Positions 31,888-42,923 of a stretch of 64,000 nt of DNA are shown piece by piece (within the stretch, counting starts at the first letter, position 1; each line of letters begins with the position of its first letter). The position numbers were made by a program, and so were the translations under genes. The notes below the pieces were generated by a model. The model was given only the letters and a program-made list of their open reading frames with translations. It did no database searches and was not told the DNA's origin. Source of the stretch: Bactrocera neohumeralis (Eukaryota; Arthropoda; Insecta; Diptera; Tephritidae); contig NW_026089624.1 of NCBI RefSeq assembly GCF_024586455.1, positions 2,633,341 to 2,697,340 of the forward strand, in the 5' to 3' direction.

Positions 31888-32530
31888 CAAGTAAGAAAGG
31901 GCTAAGATCGGGAGCAAAAGAACATTTTATACTCTTACAACTTGCAGGAATCAAAGCCAGGGAAGTACTTTACGATGTAAAACATCAACCAGAGGATCGG
32001 AATCTAAGCAATTTTATATATACATACACCGTATATAATTTATACACTGACCTACATATATATTCGGCATGAGATAATATATGTTCGAAAAACCAAAATC
32101 ATTATACATAGTCATTATACAAAATCAGACGGATGTTTGAAAATACTTGTAATGGTTAAATCGGGGTTTTCACCCAATTGTATTCATTTTAGGCACAAAG
32201 ATATACTGTTATGAGTAAAATACGTTATGATTATTGGCCGATATATCCGGCATTAAGTCACTAGGAAGTTCGAAAATGTCTATATTAGTTATATTGATGG
32301 TCAGGGAAGTATTAACCCGATTCCACCCATTTTGAATATACAGAATAACTAGTGCAGGAAGAGGATCCTGTCTGCATTTATATTTCATATCGCACACATT
32401 TTCGGTACAGAGAGTCTTGAACAGTTTTGGTTGGATTTGAACATTTTTTGTCATAAGGTGGCATACACTAAAGGCATTATTCATGCAAATTAGGAAGCGG
32501 CAATCAAATATATCCTATAGCACGCTTTCA
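31888..32530 (+). repeat. dispersed repeat family R, copy 1 (5' half)
   Basis: It opens CAAGTAAGAAAGGGCTAAG, then GAACATTTTATACTCTTAC. It contains ATTGGCCGATATATCCGGCA, GATTCCACCCATTTTGAATA and GTCATAAGGTGGCATACACT, shared with copies at 38140, 42750 and 59753. It ends near 32530, and the 3' half is missing. No coding capacity is seen. Confidence 0.8.
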
Positions 32531-32699
32531 AGAGTCAATAAGGTAATCTTTTTTCAATTTGTTTTTTTTTTTCATTTTCTGTTCCCCTATACCCTTTGAA
32601 TTAATGTCGAAACCTACATTACCATTGGAAGGTTTCGAAAAAGGCACAAAAATAATAATACCTCTCGACGTTCGGGGACTGCACACCTCAAACTTTAAA

Positions 32700-33045
32700 T
32701 GCGTTTTTCTCAATACACTTTTTTAAACTGGCGGACATGATTTCGGTCGAACTGCTCAACCGATATGCTTAATTTTTTTAAATGTTCACAAAACGCCTGG
32801 TTATCGTCCCTACTAGTCTCATAATTTTTTATAATTTTTTGAAAATGTTATAAAAAAATTTATGTAAAAAAGCATGGAGAAAATTTAAAAAAAGACGTTA
32901 ATTACTTTTTTATTTATTAACATTTTTTCACCGTTCTAGTAGGGACGATAACCATTCACGTACTTTTTACGAATAAATTGAGTTTTTGTGTTTCAGATGA
33001 TCTTAACATGAGAAATCATGTCCGCCAGTGAAAAAACGCATCTCA
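32700..33045. repeat. inverted-repeat element (hairpin)
   Basis: ACTGGCGGACATGATTT at 32729-32745 is matched inversely at 33013-33029. GGTTATCGTCCCTACTAG near 32800-32817 is matched inversely by CTAGTAGGGACGATAACC near 32937-32954. The arms are of uneven similarity around an AT-rich loop. Bases 32531-32699 hold nothing recognisable. Confidence 0.7.
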
Positions 33046-34515
33046 TTCAGCCAGCCATTTCTCCGGCAGATGTCATCAACGACATGTCGCAGTGGAGAGA
33101 AAACAGACTGTCTACCTCGCAGTCAGTGAAAGCATAACGCCAGGAGAAGGCGAACCCGATTCCCCAATCGATGACGATGGAGCAGACGTTCCATTTCCCA
33201 ACCATGAAGAAGTAAGAATAGCAATTACCCCTCTGAAGAACAACAAAACGGCGTGGACCGATGGATTGTCGGTCGAGCTATTCAAACACGGTTGCAAAGA
33301 ACAGATAAGGAGCATGCATCGGCTTCTTTGTAAAATGTGGTCGGACGAAAGCATGAACAACGATCGGAACTTATGTGTGCTCTGCCCAACCCACAAAAAA
33401 GGAGACCCCACAATCTGGGAGACCGTGGGACAATCCTCCTAAACATCGCATGTAAGGTTCTATGGAGCGTGTTGTGTGAAAAATTAAAGGCCAGAGTTAA
33501 CAAATTGACCGGACTTTATCAGTGTAGCTTTAGGCTTGGAAAATCAACAATCGACTAGATATTCACCATGCGCTAAGTCTTGGAAAAGACCAGTGAAATG
33601 AAGATCGACACTCACGACCTCTACGACGATTTCGAAGCTGCTTTTTACAGCACGAAAAGGAGGTGCCTTTATGCCGCGATGTCTGAATTTGGTATCCTAA
33701 AGCTCCCTTAGGAGCGGGAAGGACATCTCCAAGCCGTTCGATACCAAACGTGGTTTCAGACAAGCCGACTCCCTATCGAGCGACTTCTTCAATCTGTTGC
33801 TAGATTAAATAATTTGAGCTGCAGAACGGAACAGGTACAATCTTCTATGAGAGTTAACAGCTGTTGGCGTATGCCGATGATATTGATATTAATGGCCTCA
33901 ACAATCGCGTTGTTAGTTCTGCTTTCTCCAGAATGGATAAGAAGCGAAGAAAATGGGTCTTTTAGTGAGTGAGGACAAGACGCAATATCTCCTGTGATAA
34001 AACAAACAGTCGTCGAACTCGCGACTAGGCTCACATTTCACTGTTGACAGTCGTAGCTTCGAAGTTGTAGATAATTTCGTTTATCTTGGAACCAGCATTA
34101 ACAGCAACAACAATATAAGCCTCGTAATCCAACGCAGAATAACTCTTCCCAACAGCTGCTACTTTGGTCTGAGTTGGCAATGGCAATCGACGAACAAAAC
34201 CCAAACTCTATAAGTCACTCATTATTCCCATCCTGCTATATGGTGCAGATGTACGATGATAATATTTGATGAGTCGACGTTACGAGTTACGCTGGCTAGA
34301 TCATGTCGTACGTATGGACGAAAACACTCCAGCTCTGAAAGTATTCGACGCAATACTCGCCGGGGGAAGCAGAGGAACGGGAACACCTCCACTTTGTTGG
34401 AAAGACCAGGTAGAGAAGGACCTGGCTTCGCTTGGAATTTCCAATTGGCGCCACGTTACAAAAAAAAGAAACAACTGGCGGGCTGTAGTTAAATCGGCTT
34501 TAATCGTGTAAGCGG
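33046..34515 (+). pseudogene. non-LTR retrotransposon pol, copy 1 (decayed)
   Basis: The order of motifs is that of a LINE RT: ITPLKNNKTAWTDGLSVELF, then VLCPTHKKGDP, LLNIACKVLWSVLCEKLKAR and CSFRLGKSTID. KRGFRQ-like sequence follows, then LLAYADDIDINGLNN (active site YADD), then the C-terminal ELRWLDHVVRMDENTPALKV and WKDQVEKDLASLGISNW. Multiple frameshifts are present. It is the same family as 38797-39905. The RTE-like clade is a guess. Confidence 0.8.
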
Positions 34516-34769
34516 TGTCTACGCCTGTAAAGTAAAAACAACATGGAAAGACTCTTCGCAAGTTTGCGTAGAGAAAAGTGTTAAAAATGGTTTCATATGA
34601 TCCTTTAATATTTAATGGAATATACCTTTCTCTTCAGGCTTCTTTAAGACGTCTGGGCATTTAAGCTACAGGTTTCGCTGTATACTCTGCCGTAATTTTC
34701 GATTTTTTAATTGGACGAGTAATACGTGGTTTTGATAAAAATATATCCAGTTGAAATGTATTTTTTGCT
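34516..34769. other. no gene seen
   Basis: This spacer between the LINE 3' end and the gypsy-4 integrase tail could contain the missing 3' LTR of gypsy-4, but nothing supports that. Confidence 0.4.
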
Positions 34770-35830
34770 ACTAGTTATGTCGATGAATGAGTTCGGCCTA
34801 CTATTTTTCCTGTTTCCCTTAACGATTTGGTTTATCAAGACTTTTCTTTCACTGGTAACAATTTTCTTGCCTTTCATTTCCATGTCTTATTTAAGTTGAA
34901 GTTTTTTATAGATTTTTGTTTGTAAAGTATTAAATATTGCTTAACATTTTGCAAAAACAAAAAAACAGAGTATGCAGAGTATTTTGTGACTTTTGGTGAC
35001 TCCTTATTAAAAAAGATTGCATATGGAACTTCATTGGTAGTAGAGTGAACAATTATATGGTTATAAGTGAAAATTGTTTGATCAATTTCTAAATATTTTA
35101 GCTCTTTATCACCTGAAGTACTGATTATTCTAAGTTTTTCATTCAAAGTTTTATGTAGTCTTTCAATCTTCCTATACCAGTTTTACCGGTGGTTTCTTCT
35201 ACTTTTATATTTAATGAATTACACCATTGTTTAATGTTTATATCATTTAAACCTTGGTCTTGGTCGATTTTTAAAGTTTTTGGAGGACCCATACAATTAA
35301 AAATTTTTAGCAATGCTTTTTTGGATTCCAGCCAGTTCAATACTTTAACTTTTTCTATCATAGCAAACTTAGAGTATAAGTCGATACATGTTAAATAATA
35401 TTCATTATTCCATTTTCAAAAAACATAAATTTCTCTTATTTTGTAAGTTGGCGGTGTAATTTTGAACGGCATTTTGTTAGAAATATGATCGTTCTTACAA
35501 TGATTACACAGTTCACATTTATTTATTACATATTTTGGTGATTTCCTTAAGATAATTGGGGTAATAATACTGTAATTTAAAACATTTTGCAACCTTCCCT
35601 ATACCTTGATGAAGTCCACTTAAATGGATTTCAAGTACTTTACTTTTAAAATTTGCAAAATCTGTAATGTTTTCTAATTCTTTTGTACACCGATAAATCT
35701 TGTTGCGACTTGTTGTTATTAGTGTCTTATAAACGTTTTGAAATTGTATAAAATCTGTATCAATGGGCATAAAAATTGTTGCATTATTTTTTAATAAATG
35801 GGTTTTAATTATATCTTTAATATAATTTGT
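34770..35830 (-). pseudogene. pol: gypsy-4 integrase, decayed
   Basis: Read leftward on the minus strand: EIHLSGLHQGIGKVAKCFKL is a partly preserved zinc-binding region. LKIDQDQGLNDINIKQWCNS has an Asp in the second catalytic position. EETTGKTGIGRLKDY is the region of the catalytic Glu, which is not preserved. Then come VHSTTNEVPYAIFFNKES and a Lys-rich tail to about 34770. Stops separate the pieces. Confidence 0.75.
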
Positions 35831-36440
35831 ACTTAATTCTTTTAGGAACGGGGTAATTTAAAATTGCTTTGATTTCATTAGGGTTAGGTTTAATACCTTC
35901 TGGCGTTATGATATGACCAAGAAATTCGGTTTCTCTTTTGAAAAACTCGCTTTTATCCATCTGAATTTTCAGATTTGCTTCATTTAATTTACGTAAAACT
36001 CTGTCTAGAGATTCTACATATGTGTTCCTGTAATGACGTACTGAATACTACAATGTTGTCTAAGTAAACCATACAATCTCTCCCTATTAAGCCATCTAGA
36101 ACCGTATTCATCAGTCTCTGGAGGGTGGCTGGTGCATTTTTATGCCCAAATGGCATTCTTAAAAATTTAAAATGTCCGCTCTGAGTAGAGAAAGCTGTTT
36201 TTTTCCTATCTGCTCGATCCATTTCTATTTGATGGAAGCCTTGCGCTAAGTCTATTGTTGAAAAATACATACACCTACCTAGTTTTTCGAGAATTTCATC
36301 CAGGTTTGGAATGGGATACCTATCATCGATAGTATTACTATTGAGCTTGCGAAAATCGACAACAATCCTCCACTTCTTTTTACCTGAAGCATCTGACTTC
36401 TTTGGTACCACCCGAATTGGAGCTGAATATGGGGAATCAC
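35831..36440 (-). pseudogene. pol: gypsy-4 reverse transcriptase with altered active site
   Basis: The frame at 35989-36411 reads KKWRIVVDFRKLNSNTIDDR, YFSTIDLAQGFHQIEM, MPFGHKNAPATLQRLM and MVYLDNIVVFSTS. The normal YxDD is YLDN, so the second catalytic Asp is replaced. A frameshift at about 36000 breaks it before the thumb (SEFFKRETEFLGHIITPEG in another frame). It joins abruptly to a gag N-terminus upstream, so protease and most of gag are deleted. Confidence 0.85.
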
Positions 36441-36460
36441 TATGAGAAATGCTTTGATTT

Positions 36461-36718
36461 TCAGGCGCCTCTGAGTATTTTTATAACACAGTGTAGATAG
36501 AATACTTTCGTCTCTTCCGATATAACAGGAGACTGCGGCATGATCGCGTCGACCACTTGAATAAAGAGTGCTAAGTAGTTTCGATCACCATCAAATGGTT
36601 GAATAAGTTTGATGATTTGAATCGCCATTTCTCTGGTTTCTCGCTCCACTTTGTTGTTTGCCTCTTTAATTTTAATTGATTTCAAAATTTGGCTTAGTTC
36701 GTCCACTTCTTCTTCCAT
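36461..36718 (-). pseudogene. gag: gypsy-4 gag, N-terminal remnant
   Basis: MEEEVDELSQILKSIKIKEA begins a frame of 85 codons with IKLIQPFDGDRNYLALFIQV, the capsid-like start seen in gypsy Gag. It ends next to RT sequence. The first Met at 36718 is preceded by an A-rich leader on the minus strand. Confidence 0.7.
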
Positions 36719-38139
36719 AAACTGTCTGCTTTGGTTTTATTCACCTTCGTTTGTATTGTTGCCTTTGTACTTTCGATTTTGTTTCACCAAGTAGGTAGTT
36801 ATTAAGGATTGTGGACTAGAGTTTTTGTTGAATAATTTATCGTATATTAATTATTTTGGTTTTATTTTATTCCTTTTTTGTTTTATTCTATTTTTTTTTT
36901 GTTCTATTTTTTTATTTTTTTTATTTTTAACGTATTGTGATATTTTTGTTCCACTTTTCGATCGTAACTTAGTTCGTTTTGTTTGTTACGATAATTTTTT
37001 CGTTTCTTCGCTTCGACGTTACACTTTTACGTTCTTGTTGTTAAACTATTCGTTTTGTTCTTTACGATCTTTTCTCTTAAGTATTCACGTTTCTCTTTTA
37101 CGTTGTAAACTATCGTATTTATTTTCACAACATATGTAGGTGTATAATATAAACTTTAATTTTACACGATATGCTCGCAAAAATATGTAGAAAAGGTAAA
37201 ACTTTCAATTTTCCCAAAAGGTAAAAAATATTTTCAATTAAAAAGATGATGTTCGCGGAAAAATGGTAGACGTTCGCCAAAAAAGAATCGTGTCGATCGG
37301 GTCGATGTTGTAGCGCCAGAATGTCTTTCTTAACAAGTTGTCCGTCCTTTTGTATTTTTCTTCGGCGAAAGTAGGTGATGGTGTGTGATGTCATTGTGTG
37401 TGTATTAGAGCGTGGTGGATGATGCGAGGAAAGTGATGATGAGTGTGGGGAATGTGGCGAATCAGTGTTGCATACGTAGATGTGTGAGATGATGTTGACG
37501 GGCGGAAGTGGGAAGGCTGATACCCATTTAGCCATAGAGCTACCGAATGTTTATTTACGCTGTTTAACTTTTAATCTAATTGTTTTTCTTTTTTTTTATG
37601 ATATACATTCTTTTCTACGATGTTCACTTTTCCACTTCCACGTGCTTTCACTACCACGTTGTTTTGAGTTACCGAATGTGCGATGTTAAGGTTTTAATCT
37701 GTTTGCTTTGTACGATATATCAAAAATTGTTTTTTCATTAAATTTGATCTTTTTGTTCTATAGTATGTAAATTTTTCCTTCACGATTACAAGTATTGTCT
37801 TTTTTGCAGCTTGAAATGCTACTTTATTTAAAATGTATCGAAATTAGTTATTTATTTCTTATTTTAGTTTATTTTCGGCCTTTACACGATTGTGTGTATT
37901 TTAAAAACAAAAAAATGTACAGCCCGACTCGTTGTTCAGGGTATTTTAGACGAATAGGTTCCTTTTTATTTAGGATCTTTGCACAGATCCTACCGACTGC
38001 GCCAGTAATATTTTTATAACAATAATAGTTTTTTATTTGAGTATTTTGGTAACAAATGACAATTTTTATTAAATCATTAACTAAATTATGAAAATTAAAA
38101 ATTTGCAGCCTGGATAGTATGACAAGTATGTATAGTATG
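36719..38139 (-). mobile_element. gypsy-4 leader/LTR region, apparently composite
   Basis: The minus strand is A-rich up to about 37300. GTCGATGTTGTAGCGCCA (37301-37318) is, inversely, a PBS-like TGGCGCTACAACATCGAC. Further right, 37986-38004 is inversely TGGCGCAGTCGGTAGGATC, the tRNA-Ser PBS, followed by an LTR-like end at 38003. Two PBS-like sites 685 bases apart suggest two merged LTR elements or an unusual leader. ORFs here (for example 37125-37535) look random. Confidence 0.5.
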
Positions 38140-38396
38140 ACAAGGCGTTATATGGGCCGGGGTAAAAATCGGACAATGGGGGTGGCACCGCCCACTTTTT
38201 GATGTAATTCCATATCTCGGGACCCGATTGACCGATTTCAAAATATGGAACGTGGCATTCCTTTCATATTCCTATGTCACTCTGTGAAAATGAGTGAAAT
38301 CGAACAACAATCACGCCTACTATCCATATAGCACAATTTTAAATTACACTTGATTCGTTCAGTTTCCAGTACACAAGTCAAGAAGAAATTAATATA
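38140..38396 (-). repeat. repeat family R, copy 2, 3'-proximal part
   Basis: GGTGGCACCGCCCAC, CATATCTCGGGACC and CCATATAGCACAATTTTAAA are the inverse of the family consensus. The copy continues at 41031 after the pogo-like element. Confidence 0.75.
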
Positions 38397-38559
38397 CAAT
38401 CGAAACTCTCTATAATGAGTTTCAAGGGGCTGGATATTTACTTCGCAATAAGGAAAATTCGCTACATAGAAAAAAAATGTTTTTCCTTTTAACATTTTTT
38501 ATTTGTGGTGGTCAGTTATTTTAATTTTTTAATACATTTAGAGAAAGTTTTCCATGCGC

Positions 38560-38796
38560 ATTTATATGAATACGTTGAAAGAGAAATTATTAATTCTCAT
38601 CATCGGAACATTATTAGCCACGGATTTTCTTAATAATTATTTCTTTACCTGAGATAGCTTGTGCTCAAAACTTTCTTGAACACTTTCGATGATATCTTCG
38701 TCGGGAGGGTTGTCTGTGGTAATGACATAACAATCAACATTTTTGTAGTCTTTAAATGTTGCATTAATATTAGCAACTGCTTTAAATTCTTCTTCT
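38560..38796 (-). pseudogene. pogo/Tigger-like transposase, C-terminal fragment
   Basis: The minus strand encodes EEFKAVANINATFKDYKNVD and NPPDEDIIESVQESFEHKLS, an acidic ending with a DEDI(I/V) pattern similar to the tails of Tigger-type transposases. The catalytic part is not seen. Confidence 0.4.
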
Positions 38797-39905
38797 TCTT
38801 CTTCTTCTTCTTCTTTTAATTGGCGTAGACACCGTTTACGCGATTATAGCCGAGTTAACAACAGCGCGCCAGTCGTTTCTTCTTTTCGCTACGTGACGCC
38901 AGTTGGATATTCCAAGCGAAGCCAGGTCCTTCTCCACTTGGTCCTTCCAACGGAGTGGAGGTCTTCCCCTTCCTCTGTCTCCCCCGGCGGGTACTGCGTC
39001 GAATACTTTCAGAGCTGAAGTGTTTTCATCCATCCGGACAACATGACCTAGCCAGCGTAGCCGCTGCCTTTTAATTCGCTGAACTATGTCAATGTCGTCG
39101 TATATCTTGTACAGCTCATCGTTCCATCGAATGCGATATTCACCGTGGCCAATGCGCAAAGGACCATAAATCTTTCGCAGAATTTTTCTCTCGAAAACGG
39201 CTCGGCTCATCGGTTGCTGTCATCGCCCAAGCCTCTGCACCAAATAGCAGGACGGGAATTATGAGCGACTTATAGAGTTTAGCTTTTGTTCGTCGAGAGA
39301 GGACTTTACTTTTCAATTGCCTACTCAGTCCGAAGTAACACCTGTTGGCAAGAGCAATCCTGCGATGGATTTCCAGGCTGACATTGTTGGTGGTGTTAAT
39401 GCTAGTTCCTAAATAGACGAAATTATATACAACTTCAAAGTTATGACTATCAACAGTGACGTGAGAGCCAAGTCACGAGTGCGACAACTGTTTGTTTGAT
39501 GACAGGAGATATTTCGTTTTGCCCTCGTTCACTGCCAGACCCATTTTCTGTGCTTCCTTGTCCAGCCTGGAGAAAGCAGAACTAACGGCACGGGTGTTGA
39601 GGCCGATGATATCAATATCGTCGGCATACGCCAGCAGCTGTCACTCTTATAGAAGATGGTACCTTCTCTGTTTAGTTCTGCAGCTCGAACTCCAGAAGCA
39701 GGTTGAAGAAGTCGCACGATAGGGAGTCGCCTTGTCTGAAACCTCGTTTGGTATCGAACGGCTCGGAGAGGTCCTTCCCGATCCTGACGGAGCTTTTCGT
39801 GTTGCTCAACGTCAGTTTACACAGCCGTATTAGTTTTGCGGGGATACCAAATTCAGACATCGCAGCATAAAGGCAGCTCCTTTTCGTGCTGTCGAAAGCA
39901 CGAAA
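38797..39905 (-). pseudogene. non-LTR retrotransposon pol, copy 2 (5' truncated)
   Basis: On the minus strand: SEFGIPAKLIRLCKLTLSNT, KSSVRIGKDLSEPFDTKRGF and RQGDSLSCDFFNLLLEFELQ, then a YADDIDI site near 39615-39635. FERKILRKIYGPLRIG, RLRWLGHVVRMDENTSALK and RNDWRAVVNSAIIA with a stop follow. The 3' end is a (GAA)n run (plus strand CTT repeats at 38793-38816). The 5' end is truncated in the RT, as expected for a LINE, and frame breaks occur near 39210 and 39640-39700. Confidence 0.85.
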
Positions 39906-40850
39906 GCTTTAAATTAAGACTCTAAAAAGGCGAGATGGGATAGTGGTAGATCGTTGTTCGTTGTGGTGCCCACTTTTACAAATCCTGCTTTTCTAAAACA
40001 GTTTGCAATGGTCTCGGTGTATTAATGAGCATCCTCCCCCGACATCCACACATACACCACACTATCACACCACATCAACTCAACCTCACAACACTGACCC
40101 GCACCTTCGCCATACTCACCATCAGCGATTACAGCCCACATTCCACACTACTCATGAGAGCACCGCACATCGACACCCACTTACAAGTACACCAACCAAC
40201 CACATCACACCATCTGATCCCACACACCAAAGGGAAAAAAGGGAACCGACAAGGAGATCACACTTCACTTCGCTTTCGACGTCAGAAGCGACTCGTACGC
40301 GTGTGGGGTAATAGTTTCTTTCTTCGATCTCATCATCGAGCGGTGCGAATTTTCGCCAATTTCACACTTCACGTTATACCAGAGTTATATACATATAATA
40401 TTTCAATTTTCGATTGTTAAACCCTTTTCTAATACAACCCCATTAGGACAGCCCCTTTCGTTCACACATACGCGTGTGCATACATACAAACGTGTCTTTA
40501 ATTTGGAAAATTAATTGTGGTCTAAAAGGTGAGTGCGGATTTAATAAACTCGGATTTTACTTGGACATTCCACATTTTGCTTCAGTTTCTTATAGCTTCC
40601 AGCAAATTTATGCGCGTTGGAGGTCTTTCGGTTCAAGAAATATGAGAGATGACAGAGACACTTTCAATTTTATGGAAAATAAACGGTGCAAAGCATCAGT
40701 CTCTGCTTGTGCGTTGTGAAAGCAACAAAGAACACACAGAGCAAGAATAATAACACCAATAACACACAACAAAGCGACGTCGAATTCTTTTTTGTGCGGG
40801 TGCGTTCGGTTTTGATCACCAGTGATGTATGTAAATAAAAACGAAAAATT
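39906..40850. other. non-coding interior of pogo-like element, with G-depleted block
   Basis: No gene was recognised. From about 40020 to 40250 the plus strand is rich in C and A and very poor in G. Open frames through it are composition artefacts. The rest (40300-40850) is ordinary sequence with no motif. Confidence 0.5.
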
Positions 40851-41030
40851 ATTTGAATAAAATCGTTATATGGAGATTGAAAACGCTTTAATCTAAATTC
40901 GCTACAGGGAAATTCGTTATATGAAGATTACTTTACACTCAAAGTAGACCCAAAACACAGTGTTCTTATAATTGCTTCGTAATAAAGAAAACTTCGTTGT
41001 ATAGGAGTTCGTTATAGAGAGATTCGCCTG

Positions 41031-41475
41031 CAATTAGATTAAATTTTGCACGAATAATGCCACTTTATTACAAACAATTTTTCAAATCCAACCAAAACTG
41101 TTCAAGACCCTAGGTACCGTTTATGTGGACCCCAATACCTATAGTTTTCAAATTCAGACAGGATCCTTTTCCTGCAGTAGTAATTCTGTGTATCAAAAAT
41201 GGATGGAATCGGGTCAGTACTTCTCTCAGCCCCCATATACCTAATATATACATTTTTGAACTTCCTGGTGACTTTATGCTGGATATATCGGCCAATATTT
41301 GAGTTATTTCAATGAAAAGTGTATTTTACTCATAACAGTATACCATTGTGCAGAAATGGATACAAACTTGACTTAGCCCACATATAACCATTACAATGGT
41401 TTTCGAACATCCGACTGATTTTGTGTAATGACTATGTATAATGATTTCGGTTTTTCTAACAAATCTTATGCCGAA
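41031..41475 (-). repeat. repeat family R, copy 2, 5'-proximal part
   Basis: TTGCACGAATAATGCCACTT, GGATATATCGGCCAATATTT and TCTTATGCCGAATAT are inverse matches to copies at 31888 and 43838. The homology stops at the GCCGAATATA site, where a short palindrome begins. Confidence 0.8.
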
Positions 41476-41579
41476 TATACTACGAACATTTTTCTTTGAC
41501 TTGACAAAATTTCATCGACACTACATAGAGATAAATCGATGAAATTTTATCAAGTCATAGAAAAATGTTCGTGGTATAT
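41476..41579. repeat. short perfect-type hairpin (about 45-base arms)
   Basis: AATATACTACGAACATTTTT and onward through CAAAATTTCATCGA is matched inversely by TCGATGAAATTTTATCAAGT and onward to GTTCGTGGTATATT, with a loop of about 15 bases. The size is that of a miRNA precursor or a very small MITE. Confidence 0.75.
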
Positions 41580-41939
41580 TATAGATATTTTTTCACGATC
41601 CATTTATTTAAATAATAACATTTTACATAATTTTTTGCTAAACAATTGCAATTTTTGTAATAAAAAAAATAAAAAAAAAAACTGAAAAGTATATGACATA
41701 ACACGGAAAATGTTCACCTTTAATAATCTGCAAAACTGATTGTTCATTCATGCCATTCTAAAGATATTGAACTTTTTGTCGCCTCTTCCGCTCTTAAAAC
41801 GTGCGGCACATCTGTGCAGCAAGAAAATTTTTCGTGTATGCAACAGGCTTCCCCACGTGAACGTATTGTGTCATTTGCTTTATTTAAATAATATGAATTT
41901 TTTAAAGTCATGGGAATTAAGTGCTACGTTGATTACTGT
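41580..41939. other. no gene seen
   Basis: AT-rich sequence with a poly(A) tract at 41665-41683. The frame 41740-42012 lacks motifs except in its last part, which overlaps the LINE fragment. Confidence 0.4.
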
Positions 41940-42018
41940 ATTTAGTATGTCAAGTATATCAGAATCGTTTAGGTGCCTGGCATCGCTGGTAACTGCACAG
42001 CCGATGAGCTAGGCAGTT
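41940..42018 (+). pseudogene. LINE RNase H domain fragment
   Basis: IRIV, a stop, then VPGIAGNCTADELGS and a stop resembles the (W)VPGHSGI.GN..ADELA signature of RNase H in I/R1/LOA-type LINEs. It is very short, so confidence is limited. Confidence 0.45.
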
Positions 42019-42109
42019 AGGTGGGGGACCTTAAAAGCACCACAAATCAATAAATAAATGAAATATACAATTTTCACTGAAGATGGAAGGGGAAGGTTTA
42101 ATAAGAGCC

Positions 42110-42520
42110 GGTGTCAAATCTGACCGATGGCCGTGGCACCGCCTCATTTAAATAAAAACCGATGCCTAAGGACTTAATCAATAGATATTGACCAAATATG
42201 GTATCGACTATTATCTTGACATTCCTCCATTGCAGTGCGAAAATGAATGAAATCAGACTACAACGGGGTTACAATTGCCATTTGATTCTTTCACTTTCCA
42301 CCATGCAAATTAAAAAACAATGAAAATCTCGGGATAAAACTCTGCTCGACTAGAGCGCTTGAAGTAGGACATTTTTTTTACCAAAAATTATCAAAGTCGG
42401 ACTACAAAGGTTGAAGACCCCAAACGAACTGAAAAGGTGACCCCAGTTTCTACAGAAAACATATTATAGAAAATATCGGTCAATATGTGAGATACGTTAT
42501 TGAAATTCGGAGAAGGTTCT
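42110..42520 (-). repeat. repeat family R, diverged copy
   Basis: GGCCGTGGCACCGCC, GCGAAAATGAATGAAATC and GGTCAATATGTGAGATACG follow the spacing of the family but with many differences. Bases 42521-42749 show nothing recognisable. Confidence 0.5.
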
Positions 42521-42749
42521 CTTCTGACAGCAGTGTTGTATTACATTTTGACTCTAGACCTTCCGTTTCACTTTATACTTTAAAAAGCCTTATTACGAAT
42601 ATGTCGTTCAGTTCGGCTGAAGTTTTGCACATCAACTCAATACTTATATTAAATTTACCCCTTTTGGTTGAGTTTATATCACATATTTCTTATTTAAGGA
42701 TGATTTTAATATAATTTTCGATGACGCGAAGTAAAATATAGTATTAACT

Positions 42750-42923
42750 AGTAAGAAAGTGCTAAGTTCGGGTGCAACCGAACATTTTATACTCTTGCAA
42801 CTTTCAAGAATCAAAGCCAGGGAAACACCTTACGATGTAAAACGTCAAGCAAACGATCAAATCTAAGAAATTTTACATACACATACACCACATATAACTT
42901 ATACACTGACCTATGTATATATA
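42750..42923 (+). repeat. repeat family R, copy 3, segment 1
   Basis: It starts ACTAGTAAGAAAGTGCTAAG, then TTCGGGTGCAACCGAACATT. It is cut at ATATA by mariner-1 and resumes at 43838. Confidence 0.85.

Larger units (their letters stand above)
38397..41030 (-). mobile_element. pogo/Tigger-like element inserted in repeat R copy 2
   Basis: The left end CAATCGAAACTCTCTATAATG and the right end read inversely, CAGGCGAATCTCTCTATAACG, are imperfect terminal inverted repeats with the pogo-type TCTCTATAACG core. Removing the element joins ...AATTAATA to ...AATTAGATTAAATTTTGCAC, as in the uninterrupted repeat. The left flank is TA. The right flank reads CA, so the duplication is altered. Internal sequence is largely replaced by a LINE fragment. 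Confidence 0.65.

Noticed and set aside
37125..37535. 136-codon minus-strand frame
   Set aside because: It is Ser/His/Pro low complexity from a TG-rich strand and crosses a PBS-like site; it looks like LTR/leader sequence.
40003..40420. Overlapping Thr/His/Pro-rich frames
   Set aside because: They are produced by a G-poor stretch in which stop codons with G are rare. No domain was found.
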